DNA of 64,000 nt from contig JANQQE010000024.1 in NCBI GenBank assembly GCA_028285105.1, positions 248,001-312,000 on the forward strand, written 5' to 3'. Below are positions 63,502 to 64,000 of this stretch, one piece after another. Under the pieces are notes generated by a model. The model was not told the DNA's origin. It ran no database searches and was given only the letters and a program-made list of their open reading frames with translations. The position numbers and the translations under genes were made by a program. Numbering within the stretch: the first letter of the stretch is position 1; every line of letters begins with the position of its first letter. Source of the stretch: Alphaproteobacteria bacterium. Lineage in GTDB: Bacteria; Planctomycetota; Phycisphaerae; UBA1845.

Positions 63502-64000
63502 CCGGAGGGGAAAGAAGCCGGGTACATCAATGATTGGCGGCATATCGTTTCGACGACTGGAATTCTTGGCGTCATTTGACGTTTGCTCGTCGCACTTCGC
63601 CTTGTCGTGCCGCACATACCCTCCGGTATATATATTTATTCGTACTTCACCGAACCAATCTTTCGCAGGATCGGCTCGCCAAGCCAGGCTTCGACCCGCC
63701 CGGCATTTCCACCCGCGGGCAAAGTCGACTCCTAACTCTTTATCGACAGATACTTAACATCCTGCCACCTTTACTACGCTTAAAAATGGCATAGGGCGCG
63801 AAAAAAACGGTAAATTCGTGTCTATTTTCAAGGAATTCGACCCTGGTTGGGTCAATTTGGGCGGTGCGTAGAACCCAGGCTCCCGATTCCCGGGTCTTTT
63901 CCCCATTCGGTGATCGTGCTTTCGATAATGGCTTTGGGCGAATTAGACATCGGGTCTTAACAAGCCTATCGAACCTCGCCCGTCATCGATCGATCCCGGG
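63502..64000. other. Interval to window end, no supported gene
   Basis: No frame in this stretch or in 63192-63458 is supported by a family, a ribosome site or composition. A second weak hairpin with T-run (AACCCAGG, CCCGGGTCTTTT) lies near 63869-63900. A non-coding RNA on the minus strand is possible but was not recognised. Confidence 0.45.

Noticed and set aside
1..64000. Selenoprotein gene with in-frame TGA matching the tRNA-Sec
   Set aside because: By eye no gene in the window continues with family similarity across its TGA stop; a systematic search could not be run.

Overview
The window looks like chromosomal DNA of a Gram-negative planctomycete, probably Phycisphaerae-like. This is inferred from gene content, not from a database search. 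Supporting signs are: glycine dehydrogenase split into gcvPA and gcvPB; a prepilin-like protein with a C-terminal H-X9-DG-type region; several small membrane proteins with a CxxCxYxLxG...CPECG zinc ribbon; secreted Cys-rich/thrombospondin-3/dockerin-like and HAF-repeat proteins; a BtpA-family protein; and kdsA, which implies Kdo-containing lipopolysaccharide. No phage, plasmid or complete insertion sequence was seen. Shine-Dalgarno sequences are irregular, so several starts are judgements.

Layout. 1-6.2 kb: Mn-type superoxide dismutase, S66 carboxypeptidase, BtpA-like protein and a lone GroES on the minus strand, then a tight rimO-pgsA-uppP unit on plus. 6.2-10.4 kb: accessory minus-strand genes (lipoprotein, DinB-like DUF1569 protein, exported ankyrin protein, a possible HEPN protein), a selenocysteine tRNA and a short membrane protein. 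10.7-22.6 kb: YgiQ-type radical SAM enzyme, YhaM-like exoribonuclease, gcvPA, SprA-like protein, threonine synthase, two lipoproteins, a small gene enclosed by inverted REP sequences, and a gcvPB-lipM-like pair. 22.8-29.3 kb: an S2P-type protease and a rhomboid protease that share a C-terminal tail, a Nudix hydrolase, dxr and a long RseP. 29.3-41 kb: HEAT and DoxX-like proteins, a degenerate HAD protein, DNA polymerase IV, a stand-alone BLUF photoreceptor, kdsA, a YCII-like lipoprotein, a flavoprotein-polyferredoxin fusion and an HDOD-GGDEF protein. 41-56.5 kb: large surface/secreted proteins, a PQQ-type propeller protein, a two-FtsX-domain permease without its ATPase, and a prepilin-like protein. 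56.6-63.2 kb: rplM-rpsI, a STAS protein and a group of zinc-ribbon membrane proteins.

The features most worth attention are: (i) several families of REP-type palindromes, most arranged as inverted pairs with GTAG at the outer edges, one pair enclosing a gene and three supplying the stop codon of the neighbouring gene; (ii) a 961-residue secreted protein whose caspase-like Cys and His motifs occur in circularly permuted order; (iii) two adjacent intramembrane proteases of different catalytic classes with the same C-terminal tail; (iv) a shared GCG/membrane/Arg C-terminus on two neighbouring surface proteins; and (v) a tRNA-Sec gene with no selenoprotein recognised nearby.

Functional links visible in the window are glycine cleavage with protein lipoylation (gcvPA, gcvPB, LipM-like ligase), envelope lipid and undecaprenyl phosphate metabolism (pgsA, uppP, dxr, kdsA), and regulated membrane proteolysis (S2P, rhomboid, RseP).
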